DNA of 64,000 nucleotides. Origin: Burkholderiales bacterium RIFCSPLOWO2_12_FULL_65_40. Its GTDB lineage: Bacteria > Pseudomonadota > Gammaproteobacteria > Burkholderiales > Burkholderiaceae_C. The notes beneath the pieces are model-generated. The model saw only the letters and a program-made list of their open reading frames with translations, was not told the origin of the DNA and did no database searches. The stretch covers positions 129,763 through 193,762 of the forward strand of contig MESL01000043.1 in assembly GCA_001770955.1 (NCBI GenBank). The letters run 5' to 3'. Below are positions 33,783-42,851 of the stretch, piece after piece. The translations under genes and the position numbers were made by a program. Every line of letters begins with the position of its first letter. The stretch's first letter is position 1.

Positions 33783-34817
33783 ATGATTCGACGCCGCGAC
33801 TTGATCCTGTCATCGGCTGCGGCCAGCTTGGCCATGCCCGGCCTCAGCCACGCACAAAGTTCCTCATACAAGAAGGAATACCGCCTCTCCATGGTTTCCC
33901 CGCCGGGGCCGCTTTGGTACAAGATGGCCGACCTGTTCGCCAACACTGTCCGGGAGCGCACGTCCGGCCGCATCGCCATCAAGCTGTACCCTGGTTCGAG
34001 TCTGGTGCAGGGCCAGCAGGATCGGGAACTCGTGGCGCTGCGGCAAGGGGCGATCGACATCATCGTCGGTACCGGCGTGAACTATTCGGGCACCGTCAAG
34101 GACATGGCCGCGTTCGCCCTGCCGTTCCTGATGACGAACAGCAAGGAGGTCGATGCGGTCCTGGCGTCCAAGGCGCTGACCGAGGACTACTACGGCATCG
34201 TGCGCAGCAAGGCGGGCATGGAAATCCTGGCGTCCGCGGAGTACGGCTACATCCAGTTGTTCAATTCCAAGCGCAGGCTGACCAAGGCATCCGACATGAC
34301 AGGGCTGAAAGTCCGCGTGGTGGGCAGCCCCATGTTCCAGGACGTCATGAACGCCCTGGGTGCCAACCCCACCAGCATGCCCTGGGCCGAGGCGCAGGCG
34401 GCGCTGGCGTCCGATGCGGTGGACGGCGTGACGCTGACGCAGGAACAGGCGATCGCTGCCAAAGCGGTCACGCTGGGGCAGAAGTACGTCACCAAGTGGA
34501 ATGCATTCACGGAGCTCCTGCACATCAGCATCGCCAATCCCATATGGGCCAGTTGGAGTCCCGAGGATCAGAAGATCGTCCGCGCAGCTGCGCAGGACAC
34601 CGCGAAGGAAATCACCCGGCTGACCCGCGCCAATGAACAGGCCGATGAAGAGGCGCTGCGCCGTGCGGGCGTGGATGTCTACATCCCGACGCCCGCCGAA
34701 CTCGACGAGTGGCGGATCCTGGTTCGGCGGCCCTACGCCAAGTGGAAGGCGACCATCAATCCGCAACTCGTAGGCAAGCTCGAAGAAGTCATCGCACAAG
34801 CATCCAAAAAGGTATGA
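33783..34817 (+). CDS. dctP: TRAP transporter substrate-binding protein (DctP-like)
   Basis: This 344-residue periplasmic protein starts MIRRRDLILSSAA with a cleavable signal (about 1-25, possibly Tat because of RRR-D-L). DctP-family features include RTSGRIAIKLYPGSSLVQGQ and MTGLKVRVVGSPMFQD with the conserved Arg at about 179 that usually contacts a carboxylate. This supports an organic-acid substrate. It follows dctM by 50 bp, and its stop is directly before the thiolase start, so uptake and thiolysis genes are in one operon. Confidence 0.9.
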   Translation: MIRRRDLILSSAAASLAMPGLSHAQSSSYKKEYRLSMVSPPGPLWYKMADLFANTVRERTSGRIAIKLYPGSSLVQGQQDRELVALRQGAIDIIVGTGVNYSGTVKDMAAFALPFLMTNSKEVDAVLASKALTEDYYGIVRSKAGMEILASAEYGYIQLFNSKRRLTKASDMTGLKVRVVGSPMFQDVMNALGANPTSMPWAEAQAALASDAVDGVTLTQEQAIAAKAVTLGQKYVTKWNAFTELLHISIANPIWASWSPEDQKIVRAAAQDTAKEITRLTRANEQADEEALRRAGVDVYIPTPAELDEWRILVRRPYAKWKATINPQLVGKLEEVIAQASKKV

Positions 34818-34819
34818 CC

Positions 34820-36067
34820 ATGGAACCTATTTATATCGCGGGCGTTGCCCAGACGGTCTTCTCCAGAAGGCCAGAAGTCTCCGTAAAGCAATTGACCACC
34901 GAGGCGTTGCGGGAGGTGCTGGCCGACGCCGGTGCCGAAATGAAGCACATCGAGGCCGCGTTTTTCTCCAATGCCTGTCAGGACGTGGTGGAAGGGCAAG
35001 CCAACATCGCGGGCCAGATCGCACTGCGCGCTGCGGGGCTGGACTCGATACCCATCGTCAACATGGAGAATGCCTGCGCCTCGGCATCGACGGCGGTCTG
35101 GCTGGCGCTTCAATACCTGCGCTCCGGCGCGGGCGACGTGGCACTGGCCATCGGCGTGGAAAAGATGACCTACGGCCAGGAGCTGTATGACCAGCGTGTG
35201 ATGGAAATGTTCAAGGGCGGTATGGATGTGCACGATGTGCCCGCCACCATGCAGCGCATGGACCGACTGGGGGCGCCGCCCCCGCCCGAAGGGGCGGCGA
35301 TTGGACACCGGACGGCGTTCATGGACTTGTACGCCACCCTGTGTCGCGCGCATATGCAGCGCTTCGGCTCGACCCAGCGGCAGATGGCTGTGATCGCGTC
35401 CAAGAACCACGGGCACTCGGTTCACAACCCCCGCGCGCAGTTCCGCAAGCCGTTCACGGTCGAGGAAGTGCTGGCCGGACGTCCCCTGAGCTATCCCTTG
35501 ACGGTGCCGATGTGCTCGCCGTTCGCCGATGGCGCGGCGGCGGCCATTCTGTGTACCGAGCGCGGCGCGGCGCGGCTGGGCCTGAGCGGGCCGCGGATCA
35601 AGGTGAGCGCCTACGAACTCGTGTCTGGCAAGGAGCGCGCCTGGGAGGATCTCGAACAACACGCTGCCACCCGTGCTGCGCGCAAGGCGTACGAGGTGGC
35701 TGGGATCGGGCCGCAGGATATCGACGTCGTCGAAGTGCATGACGCCACGGCCTTTGGCGAGTTGTTCATCACCGAGCTGCTGGGGCTGTGCCCATTGGGC
35801 GAAGGCGGCATCCTGGCTGAATCGGGCGCCACTACCTTGGGTGGCCGGATTCCGATCAATCCTTCGGGCGGACTGGAATGCCGGGGGCACCCCATCGGCG
35901 CCACCGGTCTGGCCCAGATCTTCGAGCTGACGCAGCAATTGCGCGGGCAGTGCGGCCCCAGGCAGGTGGAAGGCGCGCGCATTGCACTGCAAGAGAACGG
36001 CGGGGGCTTCCTGGGCGTGGAGGAGGGCGTGGCGGTGGCCTCCATTCTGGAACGCGTGGGCAATTGA
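34820..36067 (+). CDS. SCP2-type thiolase in the TRAP operon
   Basis: This 415-residue thiolase has Cys86 in NMENACASASTAV, EVHDATAFGELFITELLGLC and GGLECRGHPIGATG. It is a close paralogue of the 29592 thiolase. The ATG at 34820 is preferred to that at 34814 because AAAAAGG lies 7 bases before it. It is the third thiolase in 15 kb. It lies between the TRAP transporter and the CoA ligase, implying that it works on the imported compound or its breakdown product. Confidence 0.88.
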   Translation: MEPIYIAGVAQTVFSRRPEVSVKQLTTEALREVLADAGAEMKHIEAAFFSNACQDVVEGQANIAGQIALRAAGLDSIPIVNMENACASASTAVWLALQYLRSGAGDVALAIGVEKMTYGQELYDQRVMEMFKGGMDVHDVPATMQRMDRLGAPPPPEGAAIGHRTAFMDLYATLCRAHMQRFGSTQRQMAVIASKNHGHSVHNPRAQFRKPFTVEEVLAGRPLSYPLTVPMCSPFADGAAAAILCTERGAARLGLSGPRIKVSAYELVSGKERAWEDLEQHAATRAARKAYEVAGIGPQDIDVVEVHDATAFGELFITELLGLCPLGEGGILAESGATTLGGRIPINPSGGLECRGHPIGATGLAQIFELTQQLRGQCGPRQVEGARIALQENGGGFLGVEEGVAVASILERVGN

Positions 36068-36082
36068 GAAAGGACAAGCGTC

Positions 36083-37624
36083 GTGGAAATTTTTGAGTAT
36101 CTGGACAAGGGCTACCGGTTGCACCCGGAGCGGATTTTTTGCCTGGACGCGCGGGAGAAACTGACTTACGCGCAAGTCCATGAAAACAGCCACCGGATCG
36201 CCAATGTCTTGCGATCGCTGGGTGTGGACGAAGGCACCAAGGTCTCCATCTACGCGCCCAACAGTTGCGCGGTGCTGGAGTGCATCTATGGCATGAGCCG
36301 CGCAGGGGCTGTCTGGGTGCCGCTGAATGCGCGCAATGGCGTGGAGGAAAACATCCACATTCTCGAATCCTTCGATGTGGACGTGGTCCTCTACGATGCG
36401 CGGCTGGCCGACGCGGCGGCAACGTACAAGGAGCGGACCAAACGGTCGATCCGTTTCGTGTCCATCGATGGCCCTGGCGAAGACTCGCTCAAGAGCCTGT
36501 GCAAGACGGCTGCCAGCCAGGCGCCGGCCAGAGAGGCTCGTCCGGATCGCATGGTGTCCATCTTCCCGACCGGGGGCACCACGGGCAGACCCAAAGGTGT
36601 CATGCACTGCAATTTGAACTGGATTGCCCAGGTCGCCAACCTGAGCGCAGCCTTGCCGCCGCAGGGGCAGGTCGTTCATCTCGTCGTGGCTCCGCTGACG
36701 CATGGCGCTGGTGCTCTCTCGGTCATCCTGACCGCGCAGGGTGCGACACACGTCATCCTGGAGGGGTTCGACGCCGAGAAAGTCATGCGCAGCATCGAGC
36801 AGCATCGGGTCACCCACCTGTTCCTGCCCCCTACGGCGCTGTATGCCTTGCTGGCGCATCCCCATGTGCGCCAGCACGATTACAGCTCGCTGCAGTATTT
36901 TGTGTACGGTGCCGCGCCTTCGGCGCAGGCGAAGATCGCGGAGGCTATTTCCGTCTTCGGGCCGGTCATGACCCAGGGATACGGGCAGACCGAAGCGCCG
37001 TCCACCTGCACGTTCCTGAAGCCGCAAGACCATCGGCCGGGAGACCCGGCGCTGGACAAGCGCATGCGCAGTTGCGGGCAGCCGACCATCCTGACGGATT
37101 TGCGCATAGTGGGGAGCGATGGTTGCGAAGTCCCGCGCTTGCAGACGGGTGAGATCGAGGTGCGCGGCCCTTTGGTGATGGTGGGCTACTACAAGAACGC
37201 CGCCGCCACGCAGGAAGCGATGCATGGCGATTGGCTGCGCACTGGCGACGTGGGCTATCTGGACGAGGATGGCTACCTCTACATCGTGGACCGGAGCAAG
37301 GACATGATCATCACCGGGGGCTTCAACGTGTACCCCTCTGAGATCGAGTCGGTCGTCTGCGCCCAGCCCGAAGTCGAGGACTGCGCGGTCATCGGTGTGC
37401 CCGACGAAAAATGGGGCGAAGCGATCAAGCTGGTGGTGCAGCCCAAGAGAGGCCAGGCCGTCGATTCGGATGCGCTGCTGCGCATCTGCCGCGAACAACT
37501 GGGCGGAGTGAAGACGCCCAAGTCGGTGGAGGTCTGGACCGACCTGCCGCGCAGCGCCACCGGCAAGGTACTCAAGCGCGAAATCAGGGATAAGTTCTGG
37601 CGTAACGCCGAGAGGAGAGTGTGA
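36083..37624 (+). CDS. Acyl/aryl-CoA ligase (AMP-binding family)
   Basis: This 513-residue ligase shows the adenylation motifs MVSIFPTGGTTGRPKGV (P-loop-like), MTQGYGQTEAP (A5), and WLRTGDVGYLDEDGYLYIVDRSKDMIITGG with a C-terminal TGKVLKREIR containing the catalytic Lys. It activates a carboxylic acid to its CoA thioester. It starts at GTG 36083 behind AAAGGA. The substrate is probably the acid imported by the adjacent TRAP system. The sequence does not tell fatty, terpenoid or aromatic acids apart. Confidence 0.9.
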   Translation: MEIFEYLDKGYRLHPERIFCLDAREKLTYAQVHENSHRIANVLRSLGVDEGTKVSIYAPNSCAVLECIYGMSRAGAVWVPLNARNGVEENIHILESFDVDVVLYDARLADAAATYKERTKRSIRFVSIDGPGEDSLKSLCKTAASQAPAREARPDRMVSIFPTGGTTGRPKGVMHCNLNWIAQVANLSAALPPQGQVVHLVVAPLTHGAGALSVILTAQGATHVILEGFDAEKVMRSIEQHRVTHLFLPPTALYALLAHPHVRQHDYSSLQYFVYGAAPSAQAKIAEAISVFGPVMTQGYGQTEAPSTCTFLKPQDHRPGDPALDKRMRSCGQPTILTDLRIVGSDGCEVPRLQTGEIEVRGPLVMVGYYKNAAATQEAMHGDWLRTGDVGYLDEDGYLYIVDRSKDMIITGGFNVYPSEIESVVCAQPEVEDCAVIGVPDEKWGEAIKLVVQPKRGQAVDSDALLRICREQLGGVKTPKSVEVWTDLPRSATGKVLKREIRDKFWRNAERRV

Positions 37625-37625
37625 A

Positions 37626-38405
37626 ATGAAGAAACTTGACGGCCTGAAGATCATCGTCAGCGGCGGTGGCAGCGGTATCGGCCTGGAGATCGCCCGGAAC
37701 CTGATAGAGCAGGGGGCTCAGGTGTGCATCACCGGGCGCAACGCAGACAAGCTGCGGTCGGCCCAGGAAGTGCTCGGCCGCGACGGTGCATCGGTCGAGG
37801 TGCGCGCCTTCGATGTATCGAACCGGGCGGCCGTACTCTCGGCGGTCACGGAGCTGCACGCTGCCTGGGGACGGATTGACGGACTCGTGAACAACGCGGG
37901 GGTCTACAAGTCCGCTGCGTTTCTCCAACTCGAACCTGAAGATTTCGAGCGCCTCTTCCAGACCAACGTGATGGGCTGCGTGCATCTCATGCAGGCGGTG
38001 ATTCCGCACATGGTCGCGCAAGGGGCGGGGCGTATCGTCAACATCGCCTCCACTGCGGGGAAGTGGGGCTCGGTGAACCAGAGCGCCTACAACGTGAGCA
38101 AGCACGCAGTGGTCGGCCTGACGCGATGCGTGGCCCTTGAGACCGCCGCGCAAGGCATCACGGTGAACGCGATCTGTCCCGGCCTGGTGGCTACCGACAT
38201 GATGGACGACCTTCTCACCGATCAGGCCAAGCTGACCGGAACTGACAAGAACGCCTTGCGAGCCGCTCTGGAAGCGCGCATTCCCATACGTCGCGTCATT
38301 CGCCCCGAGGAGATCGGCGAACTGGCTGCTTACCTGCTTTCGCCGGGTGCCGCGGGCATGACCGGCCAGTCGATCCTGTACGACGGCGGCGTGGTTCTGG
38401 TTTGA
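37626..38405 (+). CDS. SDR-family oxidoreductase
   Basis: This 259-residue SDR has GGGSGIG, VNNAG, and the Tyr-Lys pair in AYNVSKHAVVGLTR with NAICPGLVATDMMDDLL. It starts 1 bp after the ligase stop. The pattern resembles 3-hydroxybutyrate/beta-ketoacyl reductase-type SDRs, but the exact substrate is unclear. It is the last gene of the TRAP operon, followed by a 400-bp gap with an old gene relic. Confidence 0.85.
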   Translation: MKKLDGLKIIVSGGGSGIGLEIARNLIEQGAQVCITGRNADKLRSAQEVLGRDGASVEVRAFDVSNRAAVLSAVTELHAAWGRIDGLVNNAGVYKSAAFLQLEPEDFERLFQTNVMGCVHLMQAVIPHMVAQGAGRIVNIASTAGKWGSVNQSAYNVSKHAVVGLTRCVALETAAQGITVNAICPGLVATDMMDDLLTDQAKLTGTDKNALRAALEARIPIRRVIRPEEIGELAAYLLSPGAAGMTGQSILYDGGVVLV

Positions 38406-38513
38406 AATGAGGTTCGCCCCGCGCCACCTTCGGCGTTACCCAGAAGCACAGGAGTGACAGAGGGCGACCGACAGGCCGGGGCGGATCGGCGCTGTTCCCG
38501 GATGCGGCGTGTA

Positions 38514-38687
38514 TTAAGAAGGGGCGCCTGACCGGGTTCTATCAACCGCGCGCCAGGTTCTCGTGTGACCGCAGCGACCAATTCGATGCTGGGTGTCGAG
38601 GACAGCTTCTTCCGGGACGAAGCGTGTCAACTCTTCGAAGAATTGCCGTTCGTCCAGTATCCGCGCTTCATGCGGGTTTTCACCCAT
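38514..38687 (-). pseudogene. Possible N-terminal relic of an FAD-linked oxidase (GlcD-like)
   Basis: On the minus strand, MGENPHEARILDERQFFEEL then LTRFVPEEAVLDT resembles the start of GlcD/FAD-linked oxidases (typically ...LPAEAVLHTEEDLRPYECDG). The match stops after about 40 residues and the frame ends at 38514 without the FAD domain. It is therefore probably a decayed fragment. The similarity is from memory and short, so this is uncertain. The rest of the gap 38406-38513 shows nothing. Confidence 0.35.
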
Positions 38688-38694
38688 GTTTTTA

Positions 38695-38762
38695 GGTATC
38701 AAATGCATTGATTCGGTACCTTTTTGATGTTTCAATGGTACCCAAAATAATTTATCGTTACC
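38695..38762. promoter_or_regulatory. Four phased GGTAYC-type repeats before the cyclase gene
   Basis: GGTATC (38695), GGTACC (38715), GGTACC (38737) and GTTACC (38757) repeat at 20, 22 and 20 bp. The layout matches the array at 31851-31918. It ends 45 bp before the cyclase ATG. The region is AT-rich compared with its surroundings and probably contains the promoter. Confidence 0.55.
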
Positions 38763-38807
38763 AACCTGAACCCCTCCAGCATCAACATCACATCCGTAGG
38801 AAATCCC

Positions 38808-39611
38808 ATGAAGCCACGACTTGTCTGCCTGACCCGTCCCATCGATCCTGAACTGCGCAATGCGGTTCCTGAGATGCTTAAGCCCGTCGCCAACGTGATC
38901 GCGCCGCTGGTCGACTTTCAAAGACCAGAAGCCAAAGGGCGAGATCGGATGATGGCTATCTTCTGTTGCGCTCAGCATGACCTGCCCCACGGCGAGGGGT
39001 GGGGCGAGGAAATGCTGAACGACATGAACTCGCATTGCGGTACCCATGTGGATGCGCCGTATCACAGCGGGAATCTGGTTGAAGGCAAGCCGGCGCGGAA
39101 GCTCCACCAGATCGACCTGCAGGAGTTGTTCTGCCACGGCATGGTGCTGGATATGCGCAAATTTCAACGGCGCAACGATGCTTACACCGTCGCTGAACTC
39201 CAGGAGGCGATTGATGCCGTTGGGCGGCCCATCGAGCCGGGCGATGCCGTGTTGTTGCGCACGGGCCAGGAGATCTACGAGCCTAGCAATCCTGAATGGT
39301 GGGTGTATCCCGGCATGTCGCGCGAGGGCACGCTTTTCCTGGCCAACGCCGGAGCCAAGGTGTTGGGCACTGATGCTCCTGGGTGGGATCGACCGCTTCC
39401 GGTCATGCGCAAGATCTTCCAGGAAACGGGTGATGGCAAGGCGATCTGGGACGGCCATTTCGCCATCCAGGAAAAGGAGGCCTTCATCGTGCAGCAGATG
39501 CACAACCTCGCGGCGCTGCCATCCAAAGGGTTCATGGTGGGCTTCTTCCCCTTGAACCTCGTGGGCACCAGCGCGGCGCCGGCACGGGCCGTGGCCTTTC
39601 TTGACAGATAA
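38808..39611 (+). CDS. Cyclase-family (kynurenine formamidase-like) metal hydrolase
   Basis: This 267-residue protein has the cyclase/formamidase metal motif at 76-86: HCGTHVDAPYH with His76, His80, Asp82 and His86. VLLRTGQEIYEP and LGTDAPGWD segments follow. Members hydrolyse amides, lactones or cyclic C-C or C-N bonds; some open alicyclic rings. Its own promoter with four phased repeats, like that of the TRAP operon, ties it to the same regulon. A ring-opening or lactone-hydrolysis role is inference. Confidence 0.83.
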   Translation: MKPRLVCLTRPIDPELRNAVPEMLKPVANVIAPLVDFQRPEAKGRDRMMAIFCCAQHDLPHGEGWGEEMLNDMNSHCGTHVDAPYHSGNLVEGKPARKLHQIDLQELFCHGMVLDMRKFQRRNDAYTVAELQEAIDAVGRPIEPGDAVLLRTGQEIYEPSNPEWWVYPGMSREGTLFLANAGAKVLGTDAPGWDRPLPVMRKIFQETGDGKAIWDGHFAIQEKEAFIVQQMHNLAALPSKGFMVGFFPLNLVGTSAAPARAVAFLDR

Positions 39612-39657
39612 GCGGCACATCGCGGGGCATCGGCGACACCAAGTGGCTTGATGCCCT

Positions 39658-39801
39658 GCCCAAGTGGCCACGATCTTCGAGGCCGTTCCGGGCCTGCACC
39701 AGACGGACTGGAACGCCTTCTGGTTCCCGGCCAAGACGACAAAGAGCGTCGCGCGCCGGTTCGGGGCCGAACCGAGAGAATTATTAGGAGACAACGAATG
39801 A
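39658..39801 (+). pseudogene. C-terminal relic of a Bug/TctC-type binding protein
   Basis: The frame reads VATIFEAVPGLHQTDWNAFW then FPAKTTKSVARRFGAEP, which resembles the C-terminal third of Bug/TctC receptors (VPTIAEAGVPGY...W.G...PAKTPK). No start or N-terminal two thirds exist. The relic's stop overlaps the DUF1302 ATG. It shows that an earlier gene was deleted here when the cyclase gene and envelope block came together. Confidence 0.5.
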
Positions 39802-41453
39802 AAAATCGCTACGCACATTTAAGCCTGCCGTTCAAGATGATGGCGACGGCTGTCGCTACTCTGCTGTTCGTCACAGATGGCCAAGCAGTTGAAATCGAGA
39901 CCGGGAATCCAGACGTCAATATCCGGTTTGACAACACTCTCAAGTACAGCGGGGGACTGCGCACCGGTTCGCCGCTGGCTCGCTATGTGAACCCGGCGGC
40001 TGGTGGAAACATGATGAGCACGGATGACGGAGACCAGAACTTCAAGAAGGGCAGCCCGATATCCAACCGAATCGATCTGTTGTCGGAGCTCGATTTCGAT
40101 TTTCGAAAGACGATTGGCTTTCGTGTAAGCGGTGCCGCTTGGTACGATACGGTTTATAACCGTACCAATAGCAACAATTCACCAGGCACGGCCAATTCCT
40201 TGTCGGTGCCCTACAACGAGTTCACTGACGCTACCCGTAACCTCCACGGACGCAAAGCGGAAATACTGGATGCTTTCGTCTGGGCCAACTTCAAGCCAAC
40301 GGATGAAATGCGTGCGCAGGTCAAGGCAGGCAGGCATTCCTTGTTGTGGGGTGAAAGCCTGTTCTATTCTGGGAATGCCATCGCGGGTGGCATGGCGCCG
40401 TTCGATGTGATCAAGCTCGCTTCGGTTCCGTCCACGCCTGCCAAGGAATTCGTGATGCCTGTGGGGCAGCTCTCGGGCCAGCTCCAGATTTCACCGGAGT
40501 GGTCAGTGGCCGCGTACTGGCAATACGATTGGCGCCGCACACGTCTGCCCGCGGCGGGCAGCTACTTCTCTTCCGGGGACTTACTGGATGCGGGTGGGGA
40601 GCGGATCTTTGTGGGGCCGGGGCCGTACTTGACTCGTACACAAGACTCGGAGCCGTCTAGCAAGAAGCAATTCGGCTTCGCGTTGAAGACGCGTGTGGAA
40701 GACGCCGACATTGGCCTCTACGCGATCCAGTACCACGCCAAGCTTCCGCAACTGGCCTTCAATTTCGTGCCGTCGGCGACATCGATGGATCAGGGAACGT
40801 ATTCGCTGGTATTCCCGGAGCGTATCCGCGCGTTCGGTGCCAGTATCAGCCAGACAGTGGGCAATTTCAACTTGGCGGCTGAAGCGTCCATCCGCCATAA
40901 CTCGCCGCTCCAGTCGCTGCCGTCAACGAGCTTCTATGGCGCCCCGGCGATCAGCACCTCGGGTAACCCGCTGTACGCGGTGGGTACTACTGGACACATC
41001 AATGTGAATGCCCTGGCGATGCTGGGCCCGTCTTTCATTGCCTCATCGGCAACTCTGATGGGTGAAGTGGCATGGAACCGCATGCTGAGCTGCAAGAGCA
41101 ACTGCGGCCCGACGGTGCTGGATCCGGGTGTCACACGGGATGCTTTGAGCCTTCGCGTGAGCTACTCGCCGAACTATTACAACGTGATGGATGGCCTGGA
41201 TCTTTCGCCATCGATCAGCGTTTCGTACAACCCGAAGGGCAAGGGCGCGGCCGGTCCGATGGGGCCGCACAAGGGTGGCGACGTCACGCTGGGGGTGGAT
41301 GCGACGTATTTGGGAGTGTGGAAGGCTGCGTTGTCGTACACAAGGTACTACGGCTCGGCCGACAACATCTTCAACACCGCCAACACCTACTCGTTTGCAC
41401 AAACGCTGCGTGATCGTGACTTCATCTCGTTCACGCTCAGCCGCGCATTCTGA
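39798..41453 (+). CDS. DUF1302 outer-membrane-like protein
   Basis: This 551-residue protein has a signal peptide (about 1-31, ...LLFVTDGQA). It continues with alternating beta-strand character to an aromatic C-terminus (FISFTLSRAF), typical of beta-barrel outer-membrane proteins. It matches the DUF1302 family in the segments IRFDNTLKYSGGLRTG and QVKAGRHSLLWGESLFYSGN. The start has TTAGGAGAC upstream. It is followed by DUF1329, YCF48-like and RND genes, a set I know to co-occur in hydrophobic-compound degraders. A transport role is inferred. Confidence 0.85.
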   Translation: MKNRYAHLSLPFKMMATAVATLLFVTDGQAVEIETGNPDVNIRFDNTLKYSGGLRTGSPLARYVNPAAGGNMMSTDDGDQNFKKGSPISNRIDLLSELDFDFRKTIGFRVSGAAWYDTVYNRTNSNNSPGTANSLSVPYNEFTDATRNLHGRKAEILDAFVWANFKPTDEMRAQVKAGRHSLLWGESLFYSGNAIAGGMAPFDVIKLASVPSTPAKEFVMPVGQLSGQLQISPEWSVAAYWQYDWRRTRLPAAGSYFSSGDLLDAGGERIFVGPGPYLTRTQDSEPSSKKQFGFALKTRVEDADIGLYAIQYHAKLPQLAFNFVPSATSMDQGTYSLVFPERIRAFGASISQTVGNFNLAAEASIRHNSPLQSLPSTSFYGAPAISTSGNPLYAVGTTGHINVNALAMLGPSFIASSATLMGEVAWNRMLSCKSNCGPTVLDPGVTRDALSLRVSYSPNYYNVMDGLDLSPSISVSYNPKGKGAAGPMGPHKGGDVTLGVDATYLGVWKAALSYTRYYGSADNIFNTANTYSFAQTLRDRDFISFTLSRAF

Positions 41454-41473
41454 TTCACCAGGAGAACCATTTC

Positions 41474-42841
41474 ATGTCCACCCAACATCACACGCTGAAG
41501 TCACTCATCGCTGCTTTGCTGCTGGCTTTCGCGGCGGTACCTGCCTTTGCCGGCGTGAGCGCCGCCGAAGCGGCCAAGCTCAAGACCACCCTTATGCCGC
41601 TGGGCGGAGAGCGCGCAGGCAACAAGGACGGAACCATTCCGGCCTGGGATGGCGGCACGCGCCAGGTCGTCTCGAACGACGGCCGTATACCCAACCCCTT
41701 TGGCGAAGACAAACCGCTGTTCACCATCGATGCCAAAAACATGGCCCAGTATGGGGACAAGCTGGCCGACGGCATCAAGGCAATGATTGCGAAGTACCCG
41801 GACACCTTCAATCTGCAGGTGTACACCACCCGACGCACGGCCAGCGCGCCGCAGTGGGTGTACGACAACACTTTCAAGAACGCGACGCGCGCCACGCTGG
41901 AGTCGGGTTCCGGGGGAGGGTTGCCGCGTGGTGCCATCGGCGGTTTGCCGTTCCCGATTCCGCAAAATGGTGAAGAGGTGATGCTGAACAATCTGTTCCG
42001 CTGGCAAGGAACGACGATTGAGGACGAGGGTACTGCGGTGCGTTTCCTGGACGGCAAACCCGTGCGCATGACCACCGGAACGAAGGTGATGCAATCGCCG
42101 TATTACGACCCGGCCATGACGCCCGAGAAGTTCGATGCGGACCCCATTTACAAGCTGTACCGCATGGACACCTTTGCGCCGCCACTGCGCGCCGGCGAGA
42201 AGATGGTGATTCGCAACAATGTTGACGATGACAAGACGCAGACCTGGCAATACCTGACAGGCCAGCGGCGAGTCCGCAAGCTGCCCCAGGTGTGCTGCGA
42301 CGTGCCCAACCCGATGTCTGGCGGCATCCAGAATTTCGATGAATTCGAAGGGTTCTTCGGTGGCACCGGCCGCTACGATTGGAAGCTGGTGGGCAAGCGC
42401 GAAATGTACGTGCCGTACAACACCAACGCTTTTGCACAGGCCAGCCTGGACGAGGTGGCCATGAAAGACCACTTCAATCCCAAGTACGTTCGCTGGGAGT
42501 TGCACCGTGTCTGGGAGGTAGAGGCCAAGCTCAAGGCCGGGCAGCGCCACGTGTATCCCACTTCACGCTTCTATTTCGACGAAGACAGCGCGCTGGTACT
42601 CATTGCCGAGCGTTACGACGCACAAGGCAAGCTGGCCAAGGTCACGCACACGCTGCCCATGGTCATTCCGAGCTTGCCTGCGGTGATTCTCCGCGGTGAT
42701 CCATCGTACGACGTGCTGCGTGGCGGCTACTACTCAACGGTTTACAACGAAGCACGGGGCAACAAGCAGTTCCGTGTTCTGGAAAAGCAGCCTGATATGA
42801 AGTTCACGCCGGACTCGATCACGGGCGAAGGCGTGCGCTGA
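41474..42841 (+). CDS. DUF1329 periplasmic protein
   Basis: This 455-residue protein has a signal peptide (about 1-26, ...AVPAFA) and the DUF1329 N-terminal pattern LGGERAGNKDGTIPAWDGG. Later blocks include RRVRKLPQVCCDVPNP and RWELHRVWEVEA. There are no membrane helices after the signal, so it should be periplasmic or peripherally attached to the outer membrane. Its constant pairing with DUF1302 suggests that the two work together. The mechanism is not known to me. Confidence 0.87.
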   Translation: MSTQHHTLKSLIAALLLAFAAVPAFAGVSAAEAAKLKTTLMPLGGERAGNKDGTIPAWDGGTRQVVSNDGRIPNPFGEDKPLFTIDAKNMAQYGDKLADGIKAMIAKYPDTFNLQVYTTRRTASAPQWVYDNTFKNATRATLESGSGGGLPRGAIGGLPFPIPQNGEEVMLNNLFRWQGTTIEDEGTAVRFLDGKPVRMTTGTKVMQSPYYDPAMTPEKFDADPIYKLYRMDTFAPPLRAGEKMVIRNNVDDDKTQTWQYLTGQRRVRKLPQVCCDVPNPMSGGIQNFDEFEGFFGGTGRYDWKLVGKREMYVPYNTNAFAQASLDEVAMKDHFNPKYVRWELHRVWEVEAKLKAGQRHVYPTSRFYFDEDSALVLIAERYDAQGKLAKVTHTLPMVIPSLPAVILRGDPSYDVLRGGYYSTVYNEARGNKQFRVLEKQPDMKFTPDSITGEGVR

Positions 42842-42851
42842 GGGGCCTAAA

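Noticed and set aside
34733..37654. A 973-codon open frame on the minus strand opposite the thiolase and CoA ligase
   Set aside because: It is a shadow of two well-recognised genes; composition and lack of motifs argue against coding.
31851..38762. The GGTAYC repeats as parts of a CRISPR array
   Set aside because: Only a 6-bp core repeats, with no conserved longer repeat and promoter-proximal placement; this fits regulator sites, not CRISPR.
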